A stretch of DNA of 64,000 nt, taken from contig CAKTGF010000004.1 of the NCBI GenBank assembly GCA_934561395.1, forward strand, positions 124,001-188,000, read 5' to 3'. The notes below the pieces were generated by a model. That model did no database searches. It was not told the origin of the DNA and saw nothing but the letters and a program-made list of their open reading frames with translations. The stretch comes from an uncultured Eubacterium sp. (lineage in GTDB: Bacteria > Bacillota > Clostridia > Oscillospirales > Acutalibacteraceae). Shown here one piece after another: positions 7,998-15,514 of the stretch; position 1 is the stretch's first letter; each line of letters opens with the position of its first letter. The translations under genes and the position numbers were made by a program.

Positions 7998-10040
7998 CTA
8001 TTCGTCAGTCTTGCTTTCGGCAATTACCTTTTGAGCAATATGCTCCGGGCAACGCTCATACCTTGCAAATGCTGTGGTAAAGCTGCCCCTGCCCTGGGTA
8101 ATTTGGCGCATGGAGGTTGAGAAAGTTGTCATTTCAGCCTCAGGAACTTCGGCAACAATTTCCTGCATGCCATCTGCATTAGGCGACATACCCAAAACTC
8201 TGCCCCTGCGCTTGTTAATATCGCCGATAACATCACCCATAGCCTCGTCATTACATACGGCATTAAGGGTAATAATCGGCTCAAGCAAAACAGGATTTGC
8301 ATTTGAAATGCCGTTCTTAAAGGCAAGCGAAGCCGCCATTTTAAAGCTCATTTCGCTTGAATCAACGGGATGATAAGAGCCGTCAAACAGTGTTGCTTTA
8401 ACTCCAACCATAGGATAGCCTGCAAGCACGCCCTTTTCCATAGATTCACGCAGGCCTTTTTCAACAGCCGGGAAGAAATTTTTGGGAACGGAGCCGCCAA
8501 CGATTCTTTCGGCAAAAACAAGTTCGTCTGTGTCATAAGGCTCAAATTCAATGAATACATCGCCGAACTGACCGTGACCGCCTGATTGCTTTTTGTGCCT
8601 GCCCTGTGCCTCAACCTTTTTAGAAATTGTTTCTCTGTATGCAACACGGGGTTGTGACAAAACAGCCTCTACATTATATTTTGACTTAAGCTTTGAAAGG
8701 CAAACATCAAGCTGCTGCTCGCCCAGACCCGACAAAATTGTTTGGTGTGTTTCGTTGTTTGATTTATAGGAAAGCGATGGGTCTTCCTCAATAAGCTTGC
8801 CCACAGCGTTTGCGATTTTTTCCTCATCACCCTTTTTGGTGGAGGAAATCGCCATAGAATACGCAATGCCGGGAACGGGAACAGCGTCAAGAGTAACCAC
8901 TTGGTCTGCTGTGCAAAGGGTGTCCCCTGTTTTAAAGTTGCTTAGCTTTGCAACCGCACAAATATCCCCTGCACAAGCCTCTTTAACATCGTTTTGCTTT
9001 GCACCCAGGGTGTTAACCAGTTTGCCTATTCTTTCATCATTGCCGGTGCGTGAGTTAACAACTGTTGCCCCTTGGACAAGCTTGCCGCTGATAACCTTAA
9101 AGTAGTTAAGCTTGCCGATAAACGGGTCGGCAACGGTTTTAAAGCATACTGCAGCAAGTGGGCCGTTATCGTCAACGGTAAGCTCAACAGGCTCGCCGTT
9201 TGCATCAATGGCATATTCGCTTTTTGGTGCGGGGCAGCAATTCTTAATAAAGTCAAGAATCATATCAACCCCTGCCCCTGTTAAGCCGGAGGCAGGAAAT
9301 ACCGGCACAATTGAGCCGTTTGCCACGCCCTCGCTTAAGCCCTTAAGCTTTTCCTCGCTTGTTAAGGGCTCGCCGTCAAAATATTTTTCCATAAGCTCAT
9401 CGTCAGAGCCAGCAACAGCCTCGGAGAATACCTCCTTAACCGCCTCAAAACGGGGAACATCGTCAGGCACTATGTCTGCCTCTTTTTTAACTGTTCCTTC
9501 GTATGTATAAGCCTTATCGTCAATCATATTGTAATAGCCTGCAACCTTACCGCCGCAGATAACAGGAACCACAACCGGGCACATTGTTGTGCCGAATTTT
9601 GCAACAAGGCCGTTAAATGCCTTATAAAAATCTGCCCTGTCGTCATCCATTTTTGAGGTAACAACAAGTCGAGCCATTCCCTTTTTGCCCGCATTTTTAA
9701 ATGCCTTTTCGGCGCCTGCCGCCAAGCCCGAGCGAGCGGATACAACAACAATTGCGCTGTCTGCCGCACGCAGGCCCTCGTTAGCGCCCATTGCAAAGTC
9801 AAAAAGACCGGGAGTGTCAATAATATTAAACTTTGCATCTTTATATGCAAACTGCATAACAGATGATGAAATGCTGACTCCTCTCTTTTTCTCTTCAGCG
9901 TCACAGTCAGAAACGGTGTTACCGTCGGCAACCTTGCCCATTCTTTCAGTAACGCCTGCAATATTGAGCATTGCCTCAGCAATTGAGGTTTTGCCCTTTG
10001 ACGCATGGCCCACAATCGCCACATTTTTAATTATTCCCAT
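7998..10040 (-). CDS. Elongation factor G-like translational GTPase
   Basis: A 680-residue EF-G-type protein with the GTPase domain first (G1 GHASKGKTS at 11-19, RGVSISSSV switch region, G3 DTPG), then domains II to V. The G4 box reads TSKMDD where EF-G has NKMD. That change and the lack of neighbouring ribosomal protein genes suggest the EF-G paralogue found in many clostridia rather than the main FusA. It could act in ribosome recycling or as a back-up translocase; the role is inferred. The start at 10040 follows GGAAAGG with suitable spacing, whereas the upstream ATG abuts it. A promoter is at 10078-10106. Confidence 0.85.
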   Translation of the reverse strand: MGIIKNVAIVGHASKGKTSIAEAMLNIAGVTERMGKVADGNTVSDCDAEEKKRGVSISSSVMQFAYKDAKFNIIDTPGLFDFAMGANEGLRAADSAIVVVSARSGLAAGAEKAFKNAGKKGMARLVVTSKMDDDRADFYKAFNGLVAKFGTTMCPVVVPVICGGKVAGYYNMIDDKAYTYEGTVKKEADIVPDDVPRFEAVKEVFSEAVAGSDDELMEKYFDGEPLTSEEKLKGLSEGVANGSIVPVFPASGLTGAGVDMILDFIKNCCPAPKSEYAIDANGEPVELTVDDNGPLAAVCFKTVADPFIGKLNYFKVISGKLVQGATVVNSRTGNDERIGKLVNTLGAKQNDVKEACAGDICAVAKLSNFKTGDTLCTADQVVTLDAVPVPGIAYSMAISSTKKGDEEKIANAVGKLIEEDPSLSYKSNNETHQTILSGLGEQQLDVCLSKLKSKYNVEAVLSQPRVAYRETISKKVEAQGRHKKQSGGHGQFGDVFIEFEPYDTDELVFAERIVGGSVPKNFFPAVEKGLRESMEKGVLAGYPMVGVKATLFDGSYHPVDSSEMSFKMAASLAFKNGISNANPVLLEPIITLNAVCNDEAMGDVIGDINKRRGRVLGMSPNADGMQEIVAEVPEAEMTTFSTSMRQITQGRGSFTTAFARYERCPEHIAQKVIAESKTDE

Positions 10041-10077
10041 AGGAAACATCCTTTCCAAATTTATTATATTTGTATAA

Positions 10078-10106
10078 ATTGTATAATAATTTTTAACACC
10101 TGTCAA
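10078..10106 (-). promoter_or_regulatory. Sigma-A promoter for the EF-G-like gene
   Basis: On the minus strand TTGACA (10101-10106), 17 bases, TACAAT (10078-10083), about 38 bases before the start at 10040. Confidence 0.75.
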
Positions 10107-10143
10107 CAGTTTTTAAGCACATTTTATATATTTATACAAAAAA

Positions 10144-10174
10144 TATAAGGGGCATTACAACAATACCCCTTATA
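10144..10174 (-). terminator. Terminator after the GH30 gene
   Basis: Inverted repeat TATAAGGGG (10144-10152) and CCCCTTATA (10166-10174), 17 bases past the GH30 stop on the minus strand. Confidence 0.6.
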
Positions 10175-10190
10175 AATACGCCTTATATTC

Positions 10191-12437
10191 TTATTTTAGC
10201 ACAACGGTAACAACAGATTGTGCGCCGATATTAACGCCGTTTTTCAAGGCAAATGTGCCTGATTGCGCCAATTTAAGGTCACTGCTTGCGCTGGTTACAT
10301 AGGCTGAATAATTTTTATAGCCCGCTGCGCTTATGTTTACCTTTTTGTTTTTTGATGTTTGGTTAACATAAACGATAGCCAATGAGCCGTCAGGATTTTT
10401 AAACGCAACCGACAGCAAATCCTTTTGCGCCTCGGTTACCTTTACCCTTTTTGCTCCCGACTGTATAAACTTTGAAAAATTACCCATTGCCCACAGGCGC
10501 TTTGAGGTTTGAATATTGTCGGGATTTTTATAATCCACATAAACAAGACCGTCAGGATAATAGCCACCGGAGCATGCAGTCCACCAATTCCATTCTGTTG
10601 CATTAAGAACCGTGAAATCCTCCAGCATGGTTCTTGCAAGCTGAACGCCGTACTCAATTTCAAGGCCGTTTCTTGCAGGGTCCCACCAAGGAATCGGGTT
10701 TGAAATATCATAAACGCCTGTTGAGGTGTCGTTAGTCATTTGGCAGTATTCCGTGCAGGCAATCTTAAGGCCCGGGAAATCTGTGTCAATATAGGCTTTG
10801 GTTTCCTGCTTTTTAGATTTATCTGCCCAATAGGAATGAGCGGTTATTGTGTTATAGTATTTCTTATTTACATTTGAAACAACATATTCAGTGCCGTTAT
10901 AGCTTATTTTCTGATTTTTTGAGGTGTTAAAGATTGTGTTTGCGTAAATGTAAAGAGAATCGTTTGAGCCATCTGCCGCAGCAGATTCAAAGGCTGAAAA
11001 CTCGTAGGGCTTATCCTTACCTGCCAAAGCGCAGTATGCCATTAATTCCGCAACGCCTGCCGGTGTGTAATGGCTGCCCTCCTGTGAGGTTTTACCCTCG
11101 CTGTCACAGCTCCATTCATATTGGGGCTCGTTAACAGGCGAAACATCCCTTACATTATAGCCCTGCTCCGTAAAGTAATCTGCCACATCACAAAGAAATT
11201 GAGCATAGAGCCCGTATTTATCACTTGAAAGATTTGTGTTAACTCCGTTATAGAAAAGCTTTTTTTCAAAGAGTTTATTTGAATATCTTTTGCTTACAAG
11301 GTCCTGATCCTCGTTATAGCTGCAATAAGCCTTGCCGTTATCCGTCAGCTGAGTGGGCGGAGAATTTGCAAAAAGTGTAAGCTTTAAATCGTCCCCTGCC
11401 AACGCTTTAATAACGGAAAGAGTGTTTTGTGCTGAAGCGTCCTTTGTAAAATCATACTTGATATTACCATTTGAATCTACAGATTCAATAAAGCCCTCTG
11501 TTCGCTCCCACTTATTGGTTATACCGTCGTCAAGGTATGAATCGGTGCCGATATTGTATCTGTAAATATTAAGGCCAATACCATCGTTCTTATCATAAAG
11601 GTATTTCAGCACCGCCTCGGTTTGCTCTCTTGTCCAAACAGCCTCGCCACCGTCAAGTGGGGTTAAGCCCTCCTCCGACCATCTGCCGATACGCTGTGCC
11701 CACCAAGCACCTGATGCTCCAAAGCCGTCAATAGTTTGGTAGGTAGTGGATTCATCCACCTTTGAAACAGTGTCGCTGTATGCGGCAGGAGTTTTAACCG
11801 CTACAACAGTGGTTGCGGCGGAGGTATATGTTTTTTTGTTAACGGTTCTGTAGGCGTAAGCCCTGAAATAATATGTAGTGCCTGCCTTAAGTGACGAAAT
11901 CTTCTTAGTAGTTGCTGTGGAGGTTACTGATTTAACCGAGGATTTAAAGGTCTTTGAGGTGGAATATTGCAGCTTATAGCCGGTAGCTCCGCTGACCTTG
12001 CCCCAACCCATTGTAACAAATGATGAGGTGCCGCTTGTTCCCCTGGCAGAGTATTTTAAGCTTTTTGGAGCCAACGGAAGAGTAGAAACGGTAATTTTTG
12101 AGGAATAAGCCGAAAAATAGGTTTTACCCTTTGAGGTTTTATATGACTTAACCGCATAGTAATAGGTTTTGCCGGCAGTGAGCCTTGACGCCACATAGCT
12201 TGTGTTTTTTGTTGTGCCAAGCTTGGTATATTTTTTACTTGACGAATTGTAGCTGTAAACAGCATAGCCTGTTGCGCCTGAAACTTTTTTCCACTTAACC
12301 GTTACGGTAGCTGCTGTTGAGGTTGGCGTTAAAACCGTTGGCTTTGCAGGTTTTGATGCCGCAAAGGCGGTTAAAGGCGTTATTAAAATTAAAAGCGCCG
12401 CCAATAAAAAGGCAATGAATTTTTTAACCATTTTCAT
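10191..12437 (-). CDS. Secreted GH30-family glycosidase with two fibronectin type III domains
   Basis: A 748-residue exported enzyme. A signal peptide (about 1-28, hydrophobic FIAFLLAALLILITPLTAFA) is followed by two FN3 repeats (about 32-118 and 122-215, each with the VSGATGY motif) and a GH30 catalytic region from about 235. Conserved features are IDGFGASGAWWAQ, the acid/base Glu437 in SPVNEPQYEW and the likely nucleophile Glu563 in ACTEYCQMT, with a beta-sandwich tail. GH30 enzymes attack plant or host polysaccharides such as xylan or beta-1,6-linked galactan or glucan; the subfamily cannot be fixed here. There is no cohesin/dockerin or sorting signal, so it is probably released or loosely wall-bound. 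The start at 12437 gives the best signal peptide. Confidence 0.85.
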   Translation of the reverse strand: MKMVKKFIAFLLAALLILITPLTAFAASKPAKPTVLTPTSTAATVTVKWKKVSGATGYAVYSYNSSSKKYTKLGTTKNTSYVASRLTAGKTYYYAVKSYKTSKGKTYFSAYSSKITVSTLPLAPKSLKYSARGTSGTSSFVTMGWGKVSGATGYKLQYSTSKTFKSSVKSVTSTATTKKISSLKAGTTYYFRAYAYRTVNKKTYTSAATTVVAVKTPAAYSDTVSKVDESTTYQTIDGFGASGAWWAQRIGRWSEEGLTPLDGGEAVWTREQTEAVLKYLYDKNDGIGLNIYRYNIGTDSYLDDGITNKWERTEGFIESVDSNGNIKYDFTKDASAQNTLSVIKALAGDDLKLTLFANSPPTQLTDNGKAYCSYNEDQDLVSKRYSNKLFEKKLFYNGVNTNLSSDKYGLYAQFLCDVADYFTEQGYNVRDVSPVNEPQYEWSCDSEGKTSQEGSHYTPAGVAELMAYCALAGKDKPYEFSAFESAAADGSNDSLYIYANTIFNTSKNQKISYNGTEYVVSNVNKKYYNTITAHSYWADKSKKQETKAYIDTDFPGLKIACTEYCQMTNDTSTGVYDISNPIPWWDPARNGLEIEYGVQLARTMLEDFTVLNATEWNWWTACSGGYYPDGLVYVDYKNPDNIQTSKRLWAMGNFSKFIQSGAKRVKVTEAQKDLLSVAFKNPDGSLAIVYVNQTSKNKKVNISAAGYKNYSAYVTSASSDLKLAQSGTFALKNGVNIGAQSVVTVVLK

Positions 12438-12627
12438 ACCAAGTACCCCACAATTTGTAAAATCACTTGTAATTATTATATAGTACGGCAAAGAAAAAAA
12501 CAATCAAAATTATTGAACATCACGAAATATGTTTTCTTTATTGAAATCATTGCATAGATATTATAAAATACTAATATTATATTAGTCACATTCGGCACTC
12601 ATTGCCGATTATAAAGAGAGGGATTAT

Positions 12628-13476
12628 ATGTATAAAATTGTTAGCAAGAAGGCATTGAACCCAACTGTTATACAAATGGAAATTTACGCACCCCTTGTAG
12701 CAAACAAAGCAAAGCCCGGCCAATTCATTATTTTAAGAGTTAATGAGTACGGCGAGCGTATTCCCCTTACCGTTGCAGGCACAAGCAAGGAAAACGGCAC
12801 GGTAAAAATTATTTTTCAGGTTGTTGGCGGAACAACCAAACTTTTAAGCTATAAAGAGGAAAACGAATATATCAGCGATTTTGTGGGCCCACTTGGCACC
12901 GCAACAAAAATTGACGGTATTAAAAGAGCCTGCATTATCGGCGGCGGCGTTGGCTGTGCCATTGCAATGCCCATTGCTCAGGCCCTGCACGAGACAGGAG
13001 CTGAGGTTACAAGCATTATCGGCTTTAGGAACAAGAATTTGCTTATTCTTGAGGATGAATTTAATGCTTGCTCAGATAAGCTTGTTATAATGACAGATGA
13101 CGGCAGCTATGCCGAGCAGGGCAATGTTACCATGCCCCTTAAGAAAATGCTTGCAGGCGGCGAAAAATTTGATATGGTAATTGCCATAGGCCCCCTTATT
13201 ATGATGAAATTTGTTGTTGAAACAACAAGGCCTTATAAAATTCCCGTAACGGTTTCAATGAACCCGATTATGATTGACGGCACGGGAATGTGCGGCGGTT
13301 GTAGGCTCACGCTGACCCAAAACGGCAAAAGCGTTACTAAATTTGCCTGTGTTGACGGCCCTGATTTTAACGGCTACGAGGTCGATTTTGACGAGGCTAT
13401 GTCAAGGGGCAGAATGTATGCTGAATATGAAAAGCACGCCTATGACGAGGCCTGCAACTTATTTAAGAAAGCGTAG
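12628..13476 (+). CDS. nfnA: NfnA-type FAD/2Fe-2S subunit (ferredoxin-NADP+ reductase, small subunit)
   Basis: A 282-residue protein of the ferredoxin-NADP reductase fold, with an FAD-binding part containing RIPLTVAG, a nucleotide-binding part (IIGGGVGCAIAMP at 103-115), and a C-terminal 2Fe-2S motif DGTGMCGGC plus FACVDGP (Cys222, Cys225, Cys241, and Asp217 as the possible fourth ligand). With the gene 10 bases downstream it forms the pair that in clostridia is NfnAB, the electron-bifurcating NADH-dependent reduced ferredoxin:NADP+ oxidoreductase. Sulfide dehydrogenase or the glutamate synthase-associated version are older names for similar pairs. Confidence 0.88.
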   Translation: MYKIVSKKALNPTVIQMEIYAPLVANKAKPGQFIILRVNEYGERIPLTVAGTSKENGTVKIIFQVVGGTTKLLSYKEENEYISDFVGPLGTATKIDGIKRACIIGGGVGCAIAMPIAQALHETGAEVTSIIGFRNKNLLILEDEFNACSDKLVIMTDDGSYAEQGNVTMPLKKMLAGGEKFDMVIAIGPLIMMKFVVETTRPYKIPVTVSMNPIMIDGTGMCGGCRLTLTQNGKSVTKFACVDGPDFNGYEVDFDEAMSRGRMYAEYEKHAYDEACNLFKKA

Positions 13477-13486
13477 GTGATTGAAT

Positions 13487-14893
13487 ATGGCAATTGTACC
13501 AAAGAAAAATCCAATGCCGACTCAAGATCCTGCCGTAAGAGCAAGGAACTTTGAAGAGGTTGCGTTAGGATATACAGAGGAGGTAGCCCTTAAAGAGGCT
13601 GACAGATGCCTTAACTGCAAGGCAAGGCCCTGCGTAGGCGGCTGCCCCGTAAATATTAACATACCTGATTTTATATCAAAAATCAAAGAGGGCGATTATG
13701 AGGGTGCATACCAAGAAATAACCCTTTCATCATCACTTCCTGCTATTTGCGGAAGAGTTTGCCCACAGGAATCCCAGTGCGAATCCAAGTGCACATTAAG
13801 CTTTAAATTTGAGCCGGTAGGTATCGGCAGGCTTGAAAGATTTGTTGCGGATTACCACAACAACAATTGTACCGAACCGCCGGTTAAGCCTGATTCCAAC
13901 GGCCACAGAGTTGCTGTTGTCGGCTCGGGTCCGTCAGGCCTTACCTGTGCAGGCGACCTTGCTAAAAAAGGCTATGATGTTACTGTTTATGAGGCCTTGC
14001 ATACCGCAGGCGGCGTTCTTGTTTATGGTATTCCGGAGTTCAGGCTGCCAAAGGCAATTGTTGCCAAGGAGGTTGAAACCCTTAAGGCGCTTGGCGTTGA
14101 TATTGAAACAAATGTAGTAATAGGCAAAACCTTAACCATTGACGAGCTGTTTGATATGGGCTTTGAGGCAGTATTTGTCGGCTCTGGCGCAGGATTACCC
14201 AACTTTATGAACATTCCCGGCGAAGCATACAAGGGCGTTTACTCCGCAAACGAATTTTTAACCAGAAGCAACCTGATGAAATCATATCAGGATAACCCAA
14301 CCACACCTATTATGAAGGGCGGCAAGGTTGCCGTTGTAGGCGGCGGAAATGTTGCAATGGACGCAGCAAGAACCGCATTAAGATTGGGTGCAGAACAGGT
14401 TTATATTATTTATCGCCGCTCAATGGCTGAAATTCCTGCAAGAAGTGAGGAAATCGAGCACGCCATTGAAGAAGGCATTATCTTTAAAGCACTTAACAAC
14501 CCGGTTGAAATAATGGGCTATGAAAACCCTGACGACAAGCGTGACCCTAAAAACGGCTTTGTAACAGGTATTAAGTGCATACAAATGCAGCTTGGAGAGC
14601 CTGACGAAAGAGGCAGGCGCAGACCCTTGCCGATTGAGGGCACAGAATATGTTATAGATGTTGACACGGTTATTATGGCAATAGGCACCTCCCCCAACCC
14701 ACTAATTAAATCAACAACCAAGGGGCTTGAGGTTAACAAGCGAGGCGGCATTATTGTTAATGAAGACGGCTTAACATCACGCAACAATGTTTACGCCGGC
14801 GGCGACGCTGTAACAGGTGCCGCAACGGTTATATCTGCAATGGGCGCAGGTAAAACCGCCGCAAAGGCAATTGACGAGCATTTAGACAAATAA
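13487..14893 (+). CDS. nfnB: NfnB-type large subunit (GltD-like FAD, 4Fe-4S)
   Basis: A 468-residue GltD-family flavoprotein. N-terminal Cys clusters CLNCKARPCVGGCP and CGRVCPQESQCESKC bind two 4Fe-4S centres. An FAD site (VAVVGSGPSGLTCAG) and an NAD(P) site (VAVVGGGNVAMDAART) follow, then the C-terminal GGDAVTG FAD motif. The start is the ATG at 13487 with TAGGTGA upstream; the in-frame TTG at 13481 is less likely. No large glutamate synthase subunit (gltB) is near and nfnA lies just upstream, so NfnB fits better than GltD. The pair would balance NADH, NADPH and ferredoxin pools in anaerobic metabolism. Confidence 0.88.
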   Translation: MAIVPKKNPMPTQDPAVRARNFEEVALGYTEEVALKEADRCLNCKARPCVGGCPVNINIPDFISKIKEGDYEGAYQEITLSSSLPAICGRVCPQESQCESKCTLSFKFEPVGIGRLERFVADYHNNNCTEPPVKPDSNGHRVAVVGSGPSGLTCAGDLAKKGYDVTVYEALHTAGGVLVYGIPEFRLPKAIVAKEVETLKALGVDIETNVVIGKTLTIDELFDMGFEAVFVGSGAGLPNFMNIPGEAYKGVYSANEFLTRSNLMKSYQDNPTTPIMKGGKVAVVGGGNVAMDAARTALRLGAEQVYIIYRRSMAEIPARSEEIEHAIEEGIIFKALNNPVEIMGYENPDDKRDPKNGFVTGIKCIQMQLGEPDERGRRRPLPIEGTEYVIDVDTVIMAIGTSPNPLIKSTTKGLEVNKRGGIIVNEDGLTSRNNVYAGGDAVTGAATVISAMGAGKTAAKAIDEHLDK

Positions 14894-14904
14894 TTGCATT
14901 AAAC

Positions 14905-14929
14905 AAAGGGTAGGCAAAGCCTACCCTTT
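14905..14929 (+). terminator. Terminator after nfnB
   Basis: Stem AAAGGGTAGGC / GCCTACCCTTT (14905-14915 and 14919-14929) with a 3-base loop, 12 bases past the nfnB stop. The T-run is short. Confidence 0.6.
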
Positions 14930-14992
14930 AATTATGCCTATTCAGGCGCACAATCAGCTATATAATATGGTTTTAAAATATAAAAAGACAAA

Positions 14993-15021
14993 AAAGACCT
15001 TAGGGAGTACCTAAGGTCTTT
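14993..15021 (-). terminator. Terminator of the five-tRNA operon
   Basis: A 12-bp perfect stem (14993-15004 and 15010-15021, AAAGACCTTAGG arms), followed on the minus strand by a T-rich run. It begins directly after the tRNA-Lys CCA end. Confidence 0.8.
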
Positions 15022-15097
15022 GGTGGCTTATCGGGGAGTCGAACCCCGGACACCTTGATTAAAAGTCAAGTGCTCTGCCATCTGAGCTAATAAACCA
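15021..15097 (-). tRNA. tRNA-Lys (TTT)
   Basis: Minus strand. The acceptor stem TGGTTTA pairs with TAAGCCA, CCA is encoded, and the anticodon loop CTTTTAA carries TTT. Last gene of the tRNA operon. Confidence 0.95.
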
Positions 15098-15117
15098 TAC
15101 TTTTTAAATTTTATAAA

Positions 15118-15192
15118 TGGCTGGGGAGGCGGGATTTGAACCCACGCATGACGGAGTCAAAGTCCGTTGCCTTACCGCTTGGCTACTCCCCA
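15118..15192 (-). tRNA. tRNA-Gln (TTG)
   Basis: Minus strand. The acceptor TGGGGAG pairs with CTCCCCA, the discriminator is G, CCA is encoded, and the anticodon loop CTTTGAC carries TTG. Confidence 0.95.
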
Positions 15193-15205
15193 TAATTTAT
15201 AAAAG

Positions 15206-15283
15206 TGGGGTGGGATATCAGAGTCGAACTGATGACCTCCAGTGCCACAAACTGGCGCCCTAACCAACTAGGCCAATCCCACC
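15206..15283 (-). tRNA. tRNA-His (GTG)
   Basis: Minus strand. The anticodon loop TTGTGGC carries GTG. The extra 5' G (G-1) facing discriminator C, typical of tRNA-His, is encoded, as is CCA. Confidence 0.95.
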
Positions 15284-15306
15284 ATATAAATTATAGCACA
15301 AAGTGC

Positions 15307-15383
15307 TGGCGCGCTGTGGGGGACTCGAACCTCCGGCCTACTGCTTAGAAGGCAGTTGCTCTATCCAGCTGAGCTAACAGCGC
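15307..15383 (-). tRNA. tRNA-Arg (TCT)
   Basis: Minus strand. The acceptor GCGCTGT pairs with ACAGCGC, discriminator G, CCA encoded, anticodon loop CTTCTAA with TCT. Confidence 0.95.
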
Positions 15384-15387
15384 ATAT

Positions 15388-15461
15388 TGGAGCGGGTGAT
15401 GGGAATCGAACCCACACGACCAGCTTGGAAGGCTGGGATTCTACCATTGAACTACACCCGC
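15388..15461 (-). tRNA. tRNA-Gly (TCC)
   Basis: Minus strand. The acceptor GCGGGTG pairs with CACCCGC, discriminator T, CCA encoded, anticodon loop CTTCCAA with TCC. First gene of the tRNA operon. Confidence 0.95.
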
Positions 15462-15478
15462 ATGTAGCAACGGACATT

Positions 15479-15507
15479 ATTATAACTAATGTCCGTTGAA
15501 ATGTCAA
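15479..15507 (-). promoter_or_regulatory. Consensus promoter of the tRNA operon
   Basis: On the minus strand a perfect TTGACA (15502-15507), 17-base spacer and perfect TATAAT (15479-15484). It overlaps an inverted repeat (AACGGACATTA/TAATGTCCGTT, 15470-15480 and 15488-15498), which may help end transcription coming from clpE. Confidence 0.88.
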
Positions 15508-15514
15508 GAGTTTT

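Noticed and set aside
9524..10024. A 166-codon open frame antisense to the EF-G-like gene, and similar long antisense frames in many genes here
   Set aside because: Low-complexity Leu/Ser/Ala-rich translations with no ribosome binding site; they mirror the codon pattern of the true genes on the other strand.
15021..15461. Integration scar at the five-tRNA operon
   Set aside because: All five tRNAs are intact, no tRNA fragment repeats nearby, and the flanking genes are housekeeping genes.
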